Assembly: GCF_001612785.1 (NCBI RefSeq)
Contig: NZ_BDBC01000017.1
Coordinates: forward strand, 124,001-188,000
Reading direction: 5' to 3'
DNA: 64,000 bases
Source of the DNA: Nocardia beijingensis NBRC 16342
Lineage (GTDB): Bacteria; Actinomycetota; Actinomycetes; Mycobacteriales; Mycobacteriaceae
Part shown: positions 24,253-35,465 of the stretch, piece after piece
How positions within the stretch are numbered: the stretch's first letter is position 1
Layout of the letters: every line of letters starts with the position of its first letter
Translations under genes and position numbers: made by a program
Notes under the pieces: model-generated
The model's database searches: none
Seen by the model: only the letters and a program-made list of their open reading frames with translations
Told to the model about the DNA's origin: nothing

Positions 24253-25308
24253 TCACTCCATCAGCCGCTGCGCCCGTTCGAAGAGTTCCAGCGTGATCGC
24301 GTGCAGGAAGTCGCCGACCTGTTTGGGGGCCTTATCCGCGAACGCGCGGGCATGCGTGCCCTCGAGGACGATGCCGAGCTTGAAGCAGGCCAGCACGGTG
24401 TACCAGGGCATCGCGGTCAGGTCGCGATCGGAGAACCGCGCGTAGTGCTCGATCATCTCCTCGGCCGTCGGCAGCCCGCCGACCGCGCCGAGCTTGCCGA
24501 CCAGCGCCGCACCGGTGGTGCCCGGCTCCGGACGGGTGGCGATCTGCCAGCCCAGATCGAGCAACGGGTCGCCGATGGTCGACATCTCCCAGTCGACCAT
24601 CGCCGCCACCTGCGGACCGTCGAAGGAGAACATCATGTTCGCCAGGTGGCAGTCGCCGTGCAGGATGCCGGGGGTCCACTGGGCGGGGCGATTGCGGTCC
24701 AGCCACTCGCCCACCGCCGCCACGCCGGGGATCTCGGGGCCGGGGTAGCCCTCGTTGGCCGAGTAGGACTCGAGTTCACCCAGCCAGCGCGGCACCTGGC
24801 GTTCCAGGAAACCCTCCGGCTTGCCGTAATCGGCCAGCCCGAGCGCCCGGTAGTCCAGCGCGCCCAGACGCGCGATGGCCTCGACCGCCGACAGCCCCAT
24901 CTGCCTGCGGATCTCCGGATCGCTCGCGTGCGGTTCGGGCAGTTCGTTCTGCGGGTTGAAACCGTGGATCGGCTCCATCAGGTAGAACACCGCGCCGAGC
25001 ACGGACTCGTCGGTGCAGGCCGCGATCACCCGGGGCGCGCGCACCTCGGTGTCGCCCAGCGCGCCGAGCAACCTCGCCTCGCGCCGGATGACGTCGTTGC
25101 TCTTGGCCCGCAGATGTTTCGGCCCGCGGCGCAACACGTAGGTCCGGCCGCCGCGCGTGAAGCGGAGCATGATGTTCTGCGTCCCGCCGCCCAGCGCGGT
25201 CACGTCCTCGAACTCACCCCCGGACAGACCCTGCTCATCCATCCACTTTCCGACGACGGCGAAGTCGACGACGGCGGGATCGACATCGACCGGTTGCGCA
25301 ACAGACAT
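24253..25308 (-). CDS. Phosphotransferase of the aminoglycoside phosphotransferase fold
   Basis: A 351-residue kinase-like protein. The nucleotide-binding start is GGGTQNIMLRFTRGGRTYVLR with Arg60 as the lysine-equivalent of the VLR motif; the catalytic loop is LHGDCHLANM (His217-Asp219) and the metal-binding motif is MVDWEMSTIGDP (Asp239). This matches the family found near acyl-CoA dehydrogenase genes in actinomycetes, thought to phosphorylate a small alcohol or hydroxyacyl substrate, and not necessarily a drug resistance enzyme. The ATG at 25308 gives an N-terminus starting MSVAQPVDVDPAVVDF; a longer frame begins 9 bp upstream. It is divergent from pabAB with only 89 bp between, so regulation may be shared. 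Confidence 0.83.
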   Translation of the reverse strand: MSVAQPVDVDPAVVDFAVVGKWMDEQGLSGGEFEDVTALGGGTQNIMLRFTRGGRTYVLRRGPKHLRAKSNDVIRREARLLGALGDTEVRAPRVIAACTDESVLGAVFYLMEPIHGFNPQNELPEPHASDPEIRRQMGLSAVEAIARLGALDYRALGLADYGKPEGFLERQVPRWLGELESYSANEGYPGPEIPGVAAVGEWLDRNRPAQWTPGILHGDCHLANMMFSFDGPQVAAMVDWEMSTIGDPLLDLGWQIATRPEPGTTGAALVGKLGAVGGLPTAEEMIEHYARFSDRDLTAMPWYTVLACFKLGIVLEGTHARAFADKAPKQVGDFLHAITLELFERAQRLME

Positions 25309-25397
25309 GCCCCACATTGTGCACCACCCGCCGACCCGAACTGAAGGCAGACGACAACAGTTTGCTCCGACCGGCGCGGCGTAGGGTTTCCAGCACC

Positions 25398-27620
<2,223 letters not shown>

Positions 27621-27633
27621 GCGCGGTATTCGG

Positions 27634-28131
27634 CTATTTGCGCCGCCTGGTCGACTTCCGCCGGGGCGGCTCATCGGCGGGTGGCTCCGGCGCGCTCAGG
27701 CCGGTCAGCTTGCCCAGCAGGGCCACGCCGGGCAGCTTCGCCAACCGCCCGAGCACGTCCTCCCCGAGCGAGATCATCGCCTCCAGCCGGGGCAGCAGCC
27801 GGTCGTAGGCGGCGAAGGCCGGATCGGCCAGTGCCAGGGTGCGGTCGAGCCGGTCGATGGTGGAGTTGAGCCGCTCGATCGCGGTGGAGAGGTTCTCGAT
27901 CAGGCCGGGCAGTTGCGCGACCAGCTGCGCGGACGCGGGCGGCAGCCGCACCGCCGTGTCGAACGCCGACGTCGCGGTCAGCTGAGCGGCTTCCAGCGCC
28001 TGGCCCGCGGCCGTCTGCGCCGCTTCGACCGCCGCCTGCGCGGCGGCGAGGACGTCGGCGGGGCCTGGCACACGCCCACCGGGGAGCTTCGGGGTCTGCG
28101 GCTTACGACCCGGGCGCTTCGGGTTCGTCAT
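27634..28131 (-). CDS. Hypothetical coiled-coil protein
   Basis: A 165-residue protein without a recognised domain. It begins MTNPKRPGRKPQTPKLPGGR, a basic Pro-rich leader, then an Ala-rich amphipathic helix (ADVLAAAQAAVEAAQTAAGQ) and a heptad-like stretch IENLSTAIERLNSTIDRLDR that is probably a coiled coil, and ends in a basic tail RRKSTRRRK. The composition resembles small nucleoid- or membrane-associated proteins, but nothing specific can be claimed. The start at 28131 leaves 85 bp to the divergent TerD-HNH gene, and its stop lies 13 bp from the end of pabAB. Confidence 0.65.
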   Translation of the reverse strand: MTNPKRPGRKPQTPKLPGGRVPGPADVLAAAQAAVEAAQTAAGQALEAAQLTATSAFDTAVRLPPASAQLVAQLPGLIENLSTAIERLNSTIDRLDRTLALADPAFAAYDRLLPRLEAMISLGEDVLGRLAKLPGVALLGKLTGLSAPEPPADEPPRRKSTRRRK

Positions 28132-28216
28132 GGGGAACACTGTGCCGTACGCCCCGCCGAAGGACGGGCCCTCGCGCGTTCGGCGTGTCGGAGGGTCGTG
28201 GCATAGTTCGAACACC

Positions 28217-30217
28217 ATGAAACTCAGCAAGGGCGCGAACGCAGCGGTACCGACATCCCTTCTAGCCGTGGTTGTTTCATGGCGATCGGAGCACGCGGTG
28301 GACGCGCACGCCTTGCTGCTGGACGCCTCAGGTTCGGTGCGCTCCGACCGCGACCTGGTGTTCTACAACGCGCCGCGGCACGTGTCGCAGGCGGTCACGC
28401 TCGATCAGGAACCCGCGCCGGGCACCGCGCGGCTGAGCGTCTCGCTGCCGCGCACCGAAGCCGACGTCGACCGCATCGTGGTCTCCGGCTCGGTGGAGGA
28501 CGCCACTTTCGGCGACATCGACGGGCTCACCGTCGCGGTGCACTCGGCCGATGGGGCGATCGCGACGTTCGAGATCGATGACGCGGACGCGGTGCAGGCG
28601 CTGATGTTCGGCGAGTTCTACCGCCGCGACGGGCAATGGCGTTTCCGCGCGATCGGCCAGGGCTGGTCCAGCGGGCTGGCCGGGTTGGTCACCGAGTTCG
28701 GCGTCCAGGTGAACGACCCCGAGGCGCCGGTCCGCACCACCCATCCCACCAATCCGTTCCGGGTGCGCCGCCCGGCTGCGAATTCCTCCGCGCGGGAGCG
28801 ACTCTCCCCGGACCGAGAAGCCGCCGAGCGGCCCCTTCGGCACGACCCGGCCCGACGTTTCGCCCACGGATCGCTGCCCTCGGGTCAGCCGCCGCGGAAC
28901 GGAGACTCTCCCTCCGAGGCCGGAACAACCGCCGCCGCCGAAAACGCGCCGGTCCCCCGTGACCCTCTCCGCGCCGACGACTCGTCGGGGCGGCTCGAAG
29001 CAACCGAGCTATGCCCGGGTATCGACACGCCTGCCCGGCCGCACACCGAGGTGCTCGACCGCGTGGACACCTCTCCCCTGCCGCGGCCCACCCACCGCCC
29101 GGTCGACCTCCACCGGCACAACCACGATGCCGCACCGCCCGCTCCGCCGCCCCCGCAGCCCGAACTCGCGGACTGGCACCCCGACCCCGGCAACCCGCAG
29201 GTCATGCGCTGGTGGGACGGCACAGCATGGACCGAGGACAGGTATCTACCGCCCCCGCCCGGCGATCGCCACTGCGCCCGCTGTGGAAACGCGCTGCGCC
29301 GCAGATTCTTCGGCGGATATGCGCCGTGCCAGAGGTGTGCCCAGGAGATCGAGGACTATCTCGTCCACTGGCACAACCGAGCGTGGCGGGTGCTCACCGG
29401 CCACGGGCCGCGCGGCCCCGAGTGGGCGGAACTGTGGGCGTCGTTGCGTTACCAGCGCATCGACGCCGGAGCGGGCCGCGCGGCCTTGCGCGACGCGGCG
29501 CTCACTTACGTGGAGCGGCTGGTCACCTTCGCCTTCGCCGACGGAGAGGTCAGGCACGCGGAACTGGAACTGTTCGAGCACGCGGTCACCGAACTCGCGC
29601 TCGGCGGGCCGCTCATCGAAGACCTGCGCAGGCGGATGCATCGCGGGAACACCCTCTACCGGCTGCGCACGGGCGATCTGCCGATCGTCCGCACACCCGG
29701 TCTGCACCTGGACCCCGAGGAGACGGTGCACCTCGACCTGCCCGCGACGCACGTGCGTCAGCTCGCCCGCGGCCCGAAGCTGACCGAGGGCAGGCTGATC
29801 GGAAGCAACAAGAAGCTACGTTTCGTCGGCGCCGACACCGGCATCGAGATGCCGTGGTCGCGAGTGGTTTCCGTGCACGCGGAACAGGGGACGGTGGTGA
29901 TCGCGGCCACGTCGGCGCGCGGCGGCGCGACCTTCGCCGTCGACGATCCGGATTACGTCTCGGCCGCGCTGGAAGGCGCGCTGCGCGTGGCCAAACGCCT
30001 CGTCCTCACCCCCGGCCAGCGCGACACTCGCAGCATCCCGCAAGAGGTGAAGGCGCAGGTGTGGCAACGCGACGGCGGCCGCTGCGTCGAATGCGGCGAC
30101 GGGCACTACTTGGAGTTCGACCACATCATCCCGCTCAGCCGCGGCGGCGCGACCAGCGCCGCCAACCTCCAGATCCTGTGCCGCGCGTGCAACCGGGCCA
30201 AAGGCGCCCGCATCTAG
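28217..30217 (+). CDS. TerD-domain protein fused to an HNH endonuclease
   Basis: A 666-residue multidomain protein. Residues 1-175 are a TerD domain (MKLSKGANAAVP, then VSWRSEHAVDAHALLL, RDLVFYN and IGQGWSSGLAGLVTEFGVQV). A disordered Pro/Ser-rich linker follows. Around 318-345 is a DUF2510 WW-like motif (DWHPDPGNPQVMRWWDGTAW). A zinc ribbon (Cys353, Cys356 and a later PCQRC pair) leads into a helical TerB-like region (FAFADGEVRHAELELFEHAV) and a GRAM/PH-like strand region. The C-terminal 50 residues are an HNH nuclease: RDGGRCVECGDGHYLEFDHI then LQILCRACNRAKG. The family links Ter stress proteins to DNA cleavage. Target and trigger are unknown; a chromosome-repair or anti-phage role is plausible. 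Confidence 0.82.
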   Translation: MKLSKGANAAVPTSLLAVVVSWRSEHAVDAHALLLDASGSVRSDRDLVFYNAPRHVSQAVTLDQEPAPGTARLSVSLPRTEADVDRIVVSGSVEDATFGDIDGLTVAVHSADGAIATFEIDDADAVQALMFGEFYRRDGQWRFRAIGQGWSSGLAGLVTEFGVQVNDPEAPVRTTHPTNPFRVRRPAANSSARERLSPDREAAERPLRHDPARRFAHGSLPSGQPPRNGDSPSEAGTTAAAENAPVPRDPLRADDSSGRLEATELCPGIDTPARPHTEVLDRVDTSPLPRPTHRPVDLHRHNHDAAPPAPPPPQPELADWHPDPGNPQVMRWWDGTAWTEDRYLPPPPGDRHCARCGNALRRRFFGGYAPCQRCAQEIEDYLVHWHNRAWRVLTGHGPRGPEWAELWASLRYQRIDAGAGRAALRDAALTYVERLVTFAFADGEVRHAELELFEHAVTELALGGPLIEDLRRRMHRGNTLYRLRTGDLPIVRTPGLHLDPEETVHLDLPATHVRQLARGPKLTEGRLIGSNKKLRFVGADTGIEMPWSRVVSVHAEQGTVVIAATSARGGATFAVDDPDYVSAALEGALRVAKRLVLTPGQRDTRSIPQEVKAQVWQRDGGRCVECGDGHYLEFDHIIPLSRGGATSAANLQILCRACNRAKGARI

Positions 30218-30224
30218 CCCGGTC

Positions 30225-30962
30225 TCACCCGCCGAGCAGGCCGGCGGTGCGGCCCAGATCGGCGAGCATCGCGTCGAACAGGATCTCCGGATTGTCCAGC
30301 GGAATCGGGTAGTTCCCGAACACCTCGAGCGTGACGTGGCCGTAGAGCCGCGCCCAGATCTGGATCATCAGGTACGTCACCCCGAGGTCCAGTTTCTCGG
30401 CGGGGAACTTCTGGCCCGACTCCGACAGCGCCGCCAGCAGTTCGGTCTGGAAGTGCACCAGATCTTCGCGCAACTCCGGCGGGATGACGTCGGTGGGCGG
30501 CGTGACGATGTCGTAGTTCGCCAGCAGCCTGCCCGCCGCGGCCAGGAAGACCCGGCCGAACGGCTCGTCGAAGCGGCGTAGCGCGCGGGCCTGGCCCGCG
30601 CCGGGCGAGGCGAACACCAGGGTGAACTCCCTGGTGTGCGTCAGCGCCCAGCGCCGGAATCCACGGCAGATGGCGAAGAACTGCGCGGCGCCGTCATCGG
30701 GCAGGGTGGCGAGCTCGGCGGTCAGTTCCTCGGCCAGATCGGCGCAGAAGTCCAGCCGCAGCCGCTCCAGCAGGTCTTCCAGCGAGTCGTAGTACCGGTA
30801 CAGCGCGGGCGCGGTGACACCGAGCTCCCGCGCGATGGCGCGCAAGGTGACCGCATCGGGACCGCGCTGCACCAGCAGCGCGCTGGCCACCCGTCGGATA
30901 TCGGTGTCGTTCACCACCGGCGAGCGACCCCGTGGTTTGGACTGTCGCACCGATCGATTCAA
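30225..30962 (-). CDS. TetR-family regulator coupled to cyp125
   Basis: A 245-residue TetR regulator. The helix-turn-helix reads GPDAVTLRAIARELGVTAPA followed by LYRYYDSLEDLLERLR, and the C-terminal half (FRRWALTHTREFTLVFASPG and ILFDAMLADLG) matches the TetR_C13/AcrR-like ligand domain. The TTG at 30962 overlaps the cyp125 stop (TTGA) and lies in the usual coupling arrangement; a GTG at 30950 is the alternative. It is co-translated with the P450, so it most likely controls that operon, perhaps through the palindrome at 32284-32300 and a sterol-derived ligand. Confidence 0.84.
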   Translation of the reverse strand: MNRSVRQSKPRGRSPVVNDTDIRRVASALLVQRGPDAVTLRAIARELGVTAPALYRYYDSLEDLLERLRLDFCADLAEELTAELATLPDDGAAQFFAICRGFRRWALTHTREFTLVFASPGAGQARALRRFDEPFGRVFLAAAGRLLANYDIVTPPTDVIPPELREDLVHFQTELLAALSESGQKFPAEKLDLGVTYLMIQIWARLYGHVTLEVFGNYPIPLDNPEILFDAMLADLGRTAGLLGG

Positions 30963-32194
30963 GCGTATTCGACTTCCCAGCGCTTGATTCCGTTCAACCA
31001 GCCCGACCGCAGCCGCACCGGCTCGGACACCTGGCGCAGATTGGGCATGACGTCGGCGATGGCGTTGAACATCAGGTCGATCTGCAACCGGGCCAGGTTC
31101 GCGCCCACGCAGTAGTGCGTGCCGGTGCCGCCGAAGCCCACGTGGGGGTTCGGATCGCGCAGCACGTCGAAGGTGAACGGATCGGCGAACGCTTCCTCGT
31201 CGAAATTGGCCGAGCTGTAGAACAGTCCGAGCCGCTGGCCCTTCTTGATCTCCTGGCCGCCGAGCACGGTGTCCTGCGTCGCGGTGCGCTGGAAGGCGGT
31301 GACCGGAGTCGCCCATCGGACGATCTCGTCGGGCGCGGTGCGCGGACGCTGCTGCCGGTAGATCTCCCACTGCTCGGGGTGGTCCACGAAGGCCTTCATA
31401 CCGTGGGTGATCGAGTTGCGCGTGGTCTCGTTGCCCGCCACCGACAGCAGGATGACGAAGAACGCGAACTCGTCCGAACCGAGATGCTCGCCGTCGATGT
31501 CGGCGTTGACCAGCTGGGTGACGATGTCCTCGGCCGGGCACGCGCGGCGCTGCTCGGCCATGTTCCAGGCATACCCCATCACCTCGGCGGTGGCGGCGTG
31601 ATGGTCGCCCTCGAACTCGGGATCGTCGTAGGAGATCATCTGATTGGACCAGTCGAAGATCTTCTTGCGGTCCTCCTGCGGGATGCCGATCAGCTCGGCG
31701 ATGGCCTGCAACGGCAGCTCGCAGGCGACCTGTTCGACGAAATCACCGCTGCCGGACTTCTTGGCCTCGTGCACGATGCGCGCGGCGCGTTCGGTCAGCG
31801 CCGCCCGCAGGCTCTCCACCGCGCGCGGGGTGAAACCCTTGGAGATGATGCGGCGGGTCTTGGTGTGCTTGGGCGGATCCTGATTGAGCAGCAGCATGTC
31901 GCCGAGCATGTCGATCTGCTCGCGAGTGGTCTCCTCGTTGAACCGGATGATCGCGGTGTTCTCGTGCGAGGAAAACACCTCCGGGTTCTTCGAGATCTCC
32001 TTGATGTGCGCGAGCTTGGAGACGACCCAGTACCCGCCGTCGTCGAAACCGCTGGCCCGACCGGACTGAGCGCACCACCACACCGGGGCGGTGCGGCGCA
32101 GTTCGGCGAACTCCTCGATGGGCAGGCGGGTGGCGAGCAGGTCGGGGTCGGTGAAGTCGAAGCCCGTCGGGATCGACGGCGTGGTCACGGTCAC
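30959..32194 (-). CDS. cyp125: Cytochrome P450, CYP125-like steroid C26/27-hydroxylase
   Basis: A heme monooxygenase of 411 residues. The heme ligand is Cys362 in VGFGGTGTHYCVGANLAR, the I-helix is SVAGNETTRNSITHGM with the AG-x-ET oxygen pocket, and the ExxR is EIVRW preceded by the K-helix region. The N-terminus PTGFDFTDPDLLATRLP and the close FFVILLSVAGNETTRNSI match M. tuberculosis CYP125A1, which oxidises the terminal carbon of the cholesterol side chain. Ferredoxin and reductase partners are not in view and no other cholesterol genes adjoin. It may be a paralogue with a different steroid or terpene substrate. Confidence 0.87.
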   Translation of the reverse strand: MTVTTPSIPTGFDFTDPDLLATRLPIEEFAELRRTAPVWWCAQSGRASGFDDGGYWVVSKLAHIKEISKNPEVFSSHENTAIIRFNEETTREQIDMLGDMLLLNQDPPKHTKTRRIISKGFTPRAVESLRAALTERAARIVHEAKKSGSGDFVEQVACELPLQAIAELIGIPQEDRKKIFDWSNQMISYDDPEFEGDHHAATAEVMGYAWNMAEQRRACPAEDIVTQLVNADIDGEHLGSDEFAFFVILLSVAGNETTRNSITHGMKAFVDHPEQWEIYRQQRPRTAPDEIVRWATPVTAFQRTATQDTVLGGQEIKKGQRLGLFYSSANFDEEAFADPFTFDVLRDPNPHVGFGGTGTHYCVGANLARLQIDLMFNAIADVMPNLRQVSEPVRLRSGWLNGIKRWEVEYA

Positions 32195-32283
32195 GGCTAA
32201 CTCCTACGGCGGTCTGGGCGCAGACCTGACGAACACGGTCAAGGGAGATGCAACCACAGAACAGCCGTTCGTGAACATCGTTT

Positions 32284-32300
32284 AGTAAAACCCGTTTACT
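32284..32300. promoter_or_regulatory. Palindromic operator upstream of cyp125
   Basis: AGTAAA-ACCCG-TTTACT, 90 bp before the cyp125 ATG, is a 6-bp inverted repeat in an AT-rich patch of otherwise GC-rich sequence. It is a good candidate for binding by the TetR protein co-transcribed with cyp125. Confidence 0.5.
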
Positions 32301-32309
32301 TTTACTTTC

Positions 32310-33710
32310 TCAGTGCGACGCGATCAGCGGCGGTGGCTGCCAACGCCGCTGCAAGACCGCGGGCTTCGGCTCGAACAGAGCCAGGTTCACCGAGAACGGA
32401 TCCGCTTCCGGAACGGGCAACCAGTTGCCCTTCGGGACGCCGGGACCGGGATCGGCCTGCTGCAACGTGAGGTCGAGGGAACCGTCCGGATTGAGCACGA
32501 CGGGCACGTGGTGGCCGATCGAGTAGATCGCGGCCTCGTTCGGGACCAGATAGTCTTCGGCGTCGTAGACGGCCAGCGCCCAGAACGCGTCGACCGGCGG
32601 CAGCTCGCCCGGCGCGAAGTGCAGCCGGAACGGGCCCGCCCCCGCGGGCACCGCCGTGAAGAGGAAATGCGCGTCCTGCGGCAACGGCATGCCGAGTGCG
32701 CCGAACGCGGTGACCGCCCGCAGCAGATAGTCGGTGCCGTACCGGCCCGCACCCAGGTCGGACACCCAGCCGTTCTGGTTCACCGTGTTCGGGCCGAGCG
32801 TCACCGGGAGCTGCTGCTGAGCGGTCCGCACCGCGGCGGTCAGGTCGGCATCGGAAATGCCTTCGACCGCGCCACCCGGCCGGATCCCGATCTTCTCGAA
32901 GCGCCGCATCGCGGGCTCGTCCGCGGGCGCGGGCGGGTCGGTCGACATCAGCCCGCACATCCGGTCGAAGAACATCCGCGGGTCCATCTTCAGCACTTGG
33001 TCGACCGGGCGTTCCCCACTCGCTTGCGCGGGCGACGCGACGGGCGGTTCGGCGCGCGCCGTCCAGGCGCTCAACGGAACCAGCCGCAACTGCTGCTGGA
33101 TCGAGCGCACCGCGGGCAGATCGTTCTCGCCGTCGACCTGGATCCGGACGATCAACCACACCGTCGGCGTCGGCATCGGCAACGGCGTGAGATCCTCCGG
33201 CAGCGCACCCGACCAGCCCGGCCCGGTCACCACATAGGTGTACGGCGGCGTCGCCGACCGCGCCTGCGGCCGGGCGCCGCTGGGATCGTGCACGTTGTTC
33301 GTCCAGGCATCCATCACCTGGGCCAGCCAGAACCGGCCGCCGTCCATCGCGGGCACGCTGAGCACCATCGGCTCGTTCGCCACATCGAGCCACGCGGTGG
33401 AGTGCAGCGTGTCGGGGTCCGGCCGCGCCACGGACCGTTGCGCGGAGGTCGGCAACGAAGTGGCGTGCTCGAACTGGTTGACCGGCGTGGCCGCTTCCGA
33501 CGTCCTGCGGGCGACGTCCGTCAGCACCAGCGGAAAGCCGAACACGTAGGCGTCCTTGGCGATCGCCGCGGGGTCGCCGGTCACGGTCTGGTCGGCCGAC
33601 TCGTTCTCGTGCGATCCGCCGCACGCCGCCACGCCGAGCGCGGCCGCCGACGCCATGCCGAGCACGGCGCGCCGCGACAGCGCCGGATCGCGGTGGGTCC
33701 AGTCGTCCAT
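32310..33710 (-). CDS. DUF1254/DUF1214 lipoprotein, copy 1
   Basis: A 466-residue exported protein. The signal has a twin-arginine SRRAVLGMAS and a lipobox-like AALGVAACGG, so it is probably a Tat-exported lipoprotein. DUF1254 is visible as AKDAYVFGFPLVLTDVARRTSE and the DUF1214 part as FPLHFAPGELPPVDAFWALA-like sequence (LHFAPGELPPVDAFWALAVYD), ending LALFEPKPAVLQRRWQPPPL. Such pairs of domains occur in proteins of unknown enzymatic role in actinomycetes. A second copy lies directly upstream (33837-35252) and shares one tract of 185 bp at about 98 percent identity. Its neighbour cyp125 is on the same strand. Confidence 0.8.
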   Translation of the reverse strand: MDDWTHRDPALSRRAVLGMASAAALGVAACGGSHENESADQTVTGDPAAIAKDAYVFGFPLVLTDVARRTSEAATPVNQFEHATSLPTSAQRSVARPDPDTLHSTAWLDVANEPMVLSVPAMDGGRFWLAQVMDAWTNNVHDPSGARPQARSATPPYTYVVTGPGWSGALPEDLTPLPMPTPTVWLIVRIQVDGENDLPAVRSIQQQLRLVPLSAWTARAEPPVASPAQASGERPVDQVLKMDPRMFFDRMCGLMSTDPPAPADEPAMRRFEKIGIRPGGAVEGISDADLTAAVRTAQQQLPVTLGPNTVNQNGWVSDLGAGRYGTDYLLRAVTAFGALGMPLPQDAHFLFTAVPAGAGPFRLHFAPGELPPVDAFWALAVYDAEDYLVPNEAAIYSIGHHVPVVLNPDGSLDLTLQQADPGPGVPKGNWLPVPEADPFSVNLALFEPKPAVLQRRWQPPPLIASH

Positions 33711-33836
33711 GGTCCGGTTCCGCCTCCGATGCCATCGGTCGCCGCGTCAGCTCCGTCCCGGAGTATATCCGCCCATTTGCTGAAAAGTAGCTGACTGATC
33801 GTCCCCGGTCACTTGGACGGCGTCGCGTGCACCGGA

Positions 33837-35252
33837 TCAGCGCACCGGCGACAGTGGCGGAGGACGCCAGCGCCCCTGGATGGCCTCCGCCTTCGGCGCG
33901 TACAGGCGAAGGGTCAGCGAGAATTGCCCGGTTTCCGGGATGGGCAGCCAGTTCCCGGCGGCGACGTCCGATCCCGGGTCGGTGTACTGCAACGCGATGT
34001 CGGCGGACCCGTCGGGGTTCACCGCCACCGGATCCGGATGGCCGACCGCGTATATCCCAGCCGGATTGGGCACCAGGTAGCTCTCGGCGTCATAGGCGGT
34101 CAGCGACCAGAAGTCGTCGACTGGCGGCAATTGGCCCGGCGCGAAGTGCAGCCGGAACCGGCCCGTACCCGCGTCGGTTTCCGTCGAGGCGAACAGCGTC
34201 GGATAGAAGGCGGTCTCGGCCAGGCCCGCGCCGAGCGCGATCTGGGCGACGGCGGCGCGCAGGAGGTAGTTGGTGCCGAACCTGCCGACGTCGGGATCGA
34301 CGAGCCAGCCGTTCTCGTTGACCGTCCTGGCGCCCAGGTACACCGGAATCTGCTGCTTGGCGGTGTTCACCGCCGCGGTGAGTTCGGTCTCCGAGATGCC
34401 GCGGACCGTACCGCCCGGCCGGATGCCGATCTTCTCGAAGCGCCGCATCGCGGGCTCGTCACCGGGCGAGGGCGGGTCGGTCGACAGCAATGCGCACATC
34501 CGGTCGAAGAACATCCGCGGGTCCATCCCGGCGACCCATTCGGGTGGCGGCTGCGCACTGGCTTGCCCGTTCTCGGCGGGCGCGGGCGGCTCGGCGCCCG
34601 CCAGCCAGGCGCTCAACGGAACCAGCCGCAACTGCCGCTGGATCGAGCGCACCGCGGGCAGATCGTTCTCGCCGTCGACCTGAATCCGGACGATCAACCA
34701 CACCGTCGGCGTCGGCATCGGCAACGGCGTGAGATCCTCCGGCAACGCACCCGACCAGCCCGGCCCGGTCACCACATAGGTGTACGGCGGCCGGTCCGAT
34801 TTCGATTGCGGCCGACGGTTGTTCGGGTTGTGCGCGTTGTTCGACCAGGCGTCCAGCACTTGGGCCACCCAGAACCGTTCGCTGTCCATCGCGGGGACGC
34901 TCAGTACCATCGGCTCGTTCGCGACATCGAGCCACGCGGTCGAACGCAGCGTGTCCCGGTCCAGCCGGACCATGTCGCGCTGCGCGGGGGTGGGCAACGC
35001 GGACGCGTGCTGGAAACGGTTGATCGGCGTGACCGTCTCCGCCGCCATCCGGGTGACGTCCAGCAACACCAGAGGGTAGCCGAATACATAGGCGTCTTTG
35101 GCGATCGTGGCGGCGTCACCGGGGGCGGAATCGGTCGCGTGATCCTGCGCGGATCCGCAGGCCGCCAATCCGAACGCGGCCACCGACGACGCCGCGATGC
35201 CCAGCGCCCTGCGCCGCGACACCGTGAGCTTGTCCTCGGTGCTCTCGTCCAT
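33837..35252 (-). CDS. DUF1254/DUF1214 lipoprotein, copy 2
   Basis: A 471-residue paralogue of the neighbouring gene. The leader MDESTEDKLTVSRRRALGIA contains a twin-arginine run and the lipobox AAFGLAACGS, so Tat export and lipid anchoring are likely. The same domains follow: AKDAYVFGYPLVLLDVTRMA (DUF1254), RLVPLSAWLAGAEPP, and LHFAPGQLPPVDDFWSLTAYD (DUF1214). An internal ATG at 35252 is chosen over the open frame to 35312 because it places the twin arginine near the start. The two copies differ most at their ends and in surface loops, and least in the central strand region, consistent with tandem duplication and later gene conversion. Function unknown. Confidence 0.8.
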   Translation of the reverse strand: MDESTEDKLTVSRRRALGIAASSVAAFGLAACGSAQDHATDSAPGDAATIAKDAYVFGYPLVLLDVTRMAAETVTPINRFQHASALPTPAQRDMVRLDRDTLRSTAWLDVANEPMVLSVPAMDSERFWVAQVLDAWSNNAHNPNNRRPQSKSDRPPYTYVVTGPGWSGALPEDLTPLPMPTPTVWLIVRIQVDGENDLPAVRSIQRQLRLVPLSAWLAGAEPPAPAENGQASAQPPPEWVAGMDPRMFFDRMCALLSTDPPSPGDEPAMRRFEKIGIRPGGTVRGISETELTAAVNTAKQQIPVYLGARTVNENGWLVDPDVGRFGTNYLLRAAVAQIALGAGLAETAFYPTLFASTETDAGTGRFRLHFAPGQLPPVDDFWSLTAYDAESYLVPNPAGIYAVGHPDPVAVNPDGSADIALQYTDPGSDVAAGNWLPIPETGQFSLTLRLYAPKAEAIQGRWRPPPLSPVR

Positions 35253-35465
35253 GATTCGCTCCGCCTCCGATCCTATCGGCAGGGCGAGATCCGCACCGGA
35301 GCACGACCGCACTCACGGCGGAAACCGCGTGGGAAGGCGTTCGCGGATCGCGGATCGATCGTGCTCCGACCAGCCCCGATGGCGATCACGGCGCAGGTGC
35401 GGCCTGTTCACCGCGTGTTCGCCGCCCCGGCGGGAACGCGGGAAGCAGCGCCGCACCGGCCGCGC
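35253..35465. other. Intergenic gap
   Basis: This 213-bp gap between the DUF1254 copy 2 start and the end of the first small membrane gene contains no gene or hairpin that I can support. Ends of the flanking open frames overlap it but none has a credible start. Confidence 0.4.
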
